DNA of 64,000 bases from Paenibacillus sp. SY21-1. GTDB taxonomy: Bacteria > Bacillota > Bacilli > Paenibacillales > Paenibacillaceae. The DNA is taken from assembly GCF_005222705.1 (NCBI RefSeq), contig NZ_STGF01000014.1, forward strand, positions 62,001-126,000, read 5' to 3'. Within the stretch, counting starts at the first letter, position 1. Each line of letters begins with the position of its first letter. The translations under genes were made by a program, and so were the position numbers. A model generated the notes under the pieces. That model was not told the DNA's origin, did no database searches, and saw only the letters and a program-made list of their open reading frames with translations. Positions 61,165 to 64,000 of this stretch are shown one piece after another.

Positions 61165-63537
61165 GTGAGCATTCATAGCGGGAAAGATACTTGTTCGGAA
61201 AAGCTGTGGTACAGGCAGGCTGCCGGACGCTGGGAGGAAGCGCTCCCGATCGGCAATGGCCGGCTCGGCGGTATGGTGTTCGGCGGGGTAAGGCGTGAAC
61301 ATATACAGTTGAACGAAGATACGTTATGGTCGGGTTTTCCCCGAGACACGAACGATTACGAGGCGCTGCGCTATTTGAAGCGCTCACGCGAGCTGATCGC
61401 TGCGGGTGAATATGCGCAAGCCGAGGAATGGATCGAGCAGAAGATGCTCGCGGTCAATACACAAGCTTATCAGCCGCTAGGCAACTGGTATGTGGAGCAG
61501 GAGTTTGACGGCTCCGCCGCGACGGGAGCGGAGCAATATGAGCGGTCGCTTGATCTTGCGACGGGTATCGCGGCGGTTTCCTATCGGATGGGAGACAACG
61601 CTTACCGCCGGGAGATCTATGCCAGCGCAGTCGATCAGGTAATCTGCTTGACCTACGAGGTAGATGGGGCAGCATCCTTGTCGCTGGCGATTTCGCTCGA
61701 CGCTCCGTTTGAACCTGTCGTGGCATCGGAGGGAGACGGCTCGCTTACGTTATATAGCCGCTGTCCAAGCCATATTGCCGACAACTACCGGGGCGATCAT
61801 CCGCGTTCGGTGCAGTACGAGAAGGACCGGGGCATTGCCTATCAAGCGAGACTGCAAGCATGGCTGGACGAAGGCAGCTCTACGCTTGGGAAAGACGGTC
61901 GCCTCCATATTGAAGGCGCTCGCCGCGTTACGCTGCTGCTTAGCGTGGCAACGAGCTTCAACGGCTTTGACCGGCAGCCGGATACCGCTGCCGAAGTGCT
62001 GGCGCTGCGGAATCGCGCCGTGCTTGAAGCTGCCGCGTCATTAGGGGCGGACAAGCTGCGCGAGCGGCATGTCCATGACCACGGCAGTCTGTTCGGCCGG
62101 GTATCCCTTGAGCTTGGCCAAACCGCGACGAGCGTTCTTCCGACGGATGAGCGGCTTAACGCTTATCGGGAAGGAGCCTCCGATCCTGCGCTGGAGGCGC
62201 TCTATTTTCACTATGGACGCTACTTGCTGATTGCAAGCTCCAGAGCGGGCACGCAGCCGGCCAATTTGCAGGGCATTTGGAACGACCGGGTACAGCCGCC
62301 GTGGAACAGCAATTATACGACGAACATTAATACGCAAATGAATTATTGGCCGGCCGAGATCGCCAATTTAAGCGAATGTCACGAGCCGCTGTTCCGCATG
62401 CTGGAGGAGCTGAGTTCGACTGGCGCTCGCACGGCCGCCATTCATTATGGCTGCCGGGGCTGGACGGCCCATCACAATGTCGATGTGTGGCGCGCGTCGA
62501 CGCCTTCGGGCGGTCATCCCAGCTGGGCATTCTGGCCGATGGGCGGAGTATGGCTGACCTGGCATTTGTGGGAGCATTATGTGTGCAACCCGGATGAGCG
62601 GTTTTTGCGGGAGCAGGCTTATCCCGTCATGAAAGGCGCGGCGCTGTTCTGTCTGGATTGGCTGCAGGACGACGGGAAAGGCGGACTAATGTCATCGCCT
62701 TCGACCTCGCCGGAAAACAAATTCCGCATGCAAGGCGGAGCGGTAAGCAGCGTAGCGCAGTCGTCCGCTATGGATTTGACGTTAATCAGAGAGCTGCTGG
62801 ATCATTGCCTGGAAGCGGCAGCTTTGCTTGACATCGAGGACGACTTTGTTAGAGAGGCCGCTGCGGCAAGAGATAAGCTGCCTGCACTGAGAATAACGCC
62901 TGACGGCTTGCTCCAGGAATGGGATCAATGGTTCGAGGAGCATGAGCCGGGGCACCGGCATGTTTCGCATTTGGTTGGCTTGTATCCCGGCTATTCCATC
63001 AATAAAAGCGATACGCCGGAGCTTGTACTAGCGGCAGAACGGTCGCTTGCCAGCCGAATTCGCAATGGCGGCGGCCATACCGGCTGGAGCTGCGCCTGGC
63101 TGATCAATTTATTCGCCCGGCTGCACGATGCGGAGCAGTCGCATCATTTTATAGAAACGCTGCTGAAAAGATCCACTCATCCCAATTTGTTCGACGACCA
63201 TCCGCCGTTTCAGATTGACGGCAATTTCGGCGGGACCGCTGGCATAGCCGAGCTGCTGCTGCAAAGCCATTTGAACGTCATCGAGCTGCTGCCTGCGCTG
63301 CCCGCAGCCTGGCCGGAGGGCCGCGTTTCCGGATTAAAGGCGCGCGGCGGCTTTATCGTCGATATGACGTGGCGTGAAGGCAGGCTGGCCGAGGCCGGGA
63401 TTGTATCGACGCACGGCGCGGAATGCCGGCTAGCAGCGGCAGGGGAGCTTATAGTCCGCAAGCCGGACGGTACGGAGGCGTCTGCCAGCCGCTTTGAAAC
63501 GGTGCGAGGAGAGCGTTATCGCATTTATTTTGCTTAA
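61165..63537 (+). CDS. GH95 alpha-L-fucosidase / alpha-L-galactosidase, cytoplasmic
   Basis: 790 aa from GTG 61165 (GAGGAGG 8 nt upstream; the frame is open to 61015 but the upstream part crosses the promoter). No signal peptide. The GH95 N-terminal beta domain (LWYRQAAGRWEEALPIGNGR, LGGMVFGGVRREHIQLNEDT) is followed by the (alpha/alpha)6 barrel. Active-site residues are in place: N387 and N389 (TTNINTQMNYW), E517 (TSPENKF) and D685 (QIDGNFGG), equivalent to N421, N423, E566 and D766 of the bifidobacterial AfcA. Members remove alpha-1,2-linked fucose or L-galactose; both sugars occur on xyloglucan and rhamnogalacturonan side chains. Confidence 0.94.
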   Translation: MSIHSGKDTCSEKLWYRQAAGRWEEALPIGNGRLGGMVFGGVRREHIQLNEDTLWSGFPRDTNDYEALRYLKRSRELIAAGEYAQAEEWIEQKMLAVNTQAYQPLGNWYVEQEFDGSAATGAEQYERSLDLATGIAAVSYRMGDNAYRREIYASAVDQVICLTYEVDGAASLSLAISLDAPFEPVVASEGDGSLTLYSRCPSHIADNYRGDHPRSVQYEKDRGIAYQARLQAWLDEGSSTLGKDGRLHIEGARRVTLLLSVATSFNGFDRQPDTAAEVLALRNRAVLEAAASLGADKLRERHVHDHGSLFGRVSLELGQTATSVLPTDERLNAYREGASDPALEALYFHYGRYLLIASSRAGTQPANLQGIWNDRVQPPWNSNYTTNINTQMNYWPAEIANLSECHEPLFRMLEELSSTGARTAAIHYGCRGWTAHHNVDVWRASTPSGGHPSWAFWPMGGVWLTWHLWEHYVCNPDERFLREQAYPVMKGAALFCLDWLQDDGKGGLMSSPSTSPENKFRMQGGAVSSVAQSSAMDLTLIRELLDHCLEAAALLDIEDDFVREAAAARDKLPALRITPDGLLQEWDQWFEEHEPGHRHVSHLVGLYPGYSINKSDTPELVLAAERSLASRIRNGGGHTGWSCAWLINLFARLHDAEQSHHFIETLLKRSTHPNLFDDHPPFQIDGNFGGTAGIAELLLQSHLNVIELLPALPAAWPEGRVSGLKARGGFIVDMTWREGRLAEAGIVSTHGAECRLAAAGELIVRKPDGTEASASRFETVRGERYRIYFA

Positions 63538-63554
63538 AAGAAGGAGCTATTCCC

Positions 63555-64000
63555 ATGTCCAATCAAACGAAAGCGTATCCCTTTCAAAATCCCGAGCTGA
63601 CCTATCAAGAGCGGGCGGCTGATCTTGTATCCCGGTTTACGCTGGATGAGAAAATCGAATCCATGGTCCAATATCAGCCGGCCATCCCCCGTCTCGGCGT
63701 CAAGCCCTACAAGCACGGCACGGAAGCCGCGCACGGCATGGCTTGGCTGGGCGAAGCGACTTCGTTTCCGCAGCCGATCGGCCTTGGCTGTACGTGGAAT
63801 CCGGAGCTGATGAAACGAATTGGAGCGGCAATCGGAGACGAAGCGCGCGTGTTCTATCAGCGCAATCCGGCCGTAAACGGACTTACGCTATGGGCGCCGA
63901 CAGTCGATATGGAGCGGGACCCGCGCTGGGGGCGTACGGAGGAAGCGTATGGCGAAGATCCTGTGCTTACCGGAGAGCTGACGGCCGCGCTTGTTCAGGG
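63555..64000 (+). CDS. GH3 family beta-glycosidase, N-terminal part (runs off the window)
   Basis: The ATG at 63555 has AAGGAG 9 nt upstream and lies 17 nt after the GH95 stop. The 148 codons visible begin MSNQTKAYPFQNPELTYQER and show the GH3 N-terminal barrel (RFTLDEKIESMVQYQPAIPR, GTEAAHGMAW, TSFPQPIGLGCTWNPELMKR, PTVDMERDPRWGRTEEAYGE). The DMERDPRWGR segment is a GH3 signature. No signal peptide is seen, so the enzyme should be cytoplasmic. Members cut beta-glucose, beta-xylose or alpha-arabinose ends; the deciding residues and the nucleophile are beyond 64000. Confidence 0.9.
   Translation, partial: MSNQTKAYPFQNPELTYQERAADLVSRFTLDEKIESMVQYQPAIPRLGVKPYKHGTEAAHGMAWLGEATSFPQPIGLGCTWNPELMKRIGAAIGDEARVFYQRNPAVNGLTLWAPTVDMERDPRWGRTEEAYGEDPVLTGELTAALVQ

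Overview
The window looks like chromosomal DNA of a Paenibacillus-type, spore-forming, low-to-medium GC Firmicute. Supporting signs are: several proteins with S-layer homology (SLH) repeats, YesM/YesN-type two-component systems next to sugar ABC importers that lack their own ATPase, a CotD-like spore coat gene with a sigma-K-like -10, GGAGG ribosome binding sites with many GTG and TTG starts, and YknXYZ-like export genes. The species cannot be fixed from the sequence alone. Layout: 1-3710 is the 3' part of a large SLH/LamG surface protein. 3872-8649 is an ECF sigma factor followed by an adaptor/ATPase/permease exporter and a lipoprotein. 8746-10456 (minus) is the wreck of a sensor kinase plus two-permease sugar uptake locus, collapsed by at least two deletions. 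10692-11705 is a double GNAT protein. 12036-25465 is a carbohydrate island: binding protein and two permeases, a very large secreted glycosidase ending in cohesin-FIVAR-dockerin, a cohesin protein anchored by three SLH repeats, and a YesN/YesM pair. 25486-27051 (minus) holds an OB-fold-like lipoprotein and a PrsA/parvulin foldase. 27484-36063 holds a secreted GH127/GH146-type beta-L-arabinofuranosidase, a small cohesin-FIVAR-dockerin adaptor, an orphan AraC-type response regulator and a cytoplasmic GH127 enzyme with all catalytic residues. 36583-38172 is an SDR/TetR divergent pair. 38597-43876 is a PhnDCEE-type ABC importer (minus) opposite a cytoplasmic 5'-nucleotidase-like enzyme. 43897-46478 is a GH51 arabinofuranosidase divergent from an ArsR-type regulator. 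46568-49046 has a ThuA-like protein and an SLH/GH18 protein. 49288-55636 has a CotD-like coat gene, then NikR and NikABCDE. 55724-57773 has an AI-2E family transporter and a HemD-like protein. 57941-64000 has an AraC regulator, a Gfo/Idh oxidoreductase, a sugar isomerase, a GH95 glycosidase and the start of a GH3 glycosidase. How the parts may work together: the most interesting content is a candidate miniature cellulosome-like surface system. One protein (20550-21659) offers a single cohesin fixed to the wall by SLH repeats. Two others (15486-20459 and 31339-32670) each carry one cohesin and one dockerin, so they could dock on the anchor and also on each other head-to-tail. The encoded enzymes (GH127, GH51, GH95, GH3) suggest plant polysaccharides rich in L-arabinose, with fucose or galactose side chains. 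Oligosaccharides would be imported by the 12036-15358 transporter (ATPase presumably a shared MsmX elsewhere) and finished inside the cell by the GH127, GH51, GH95 and GH3 enzymes.
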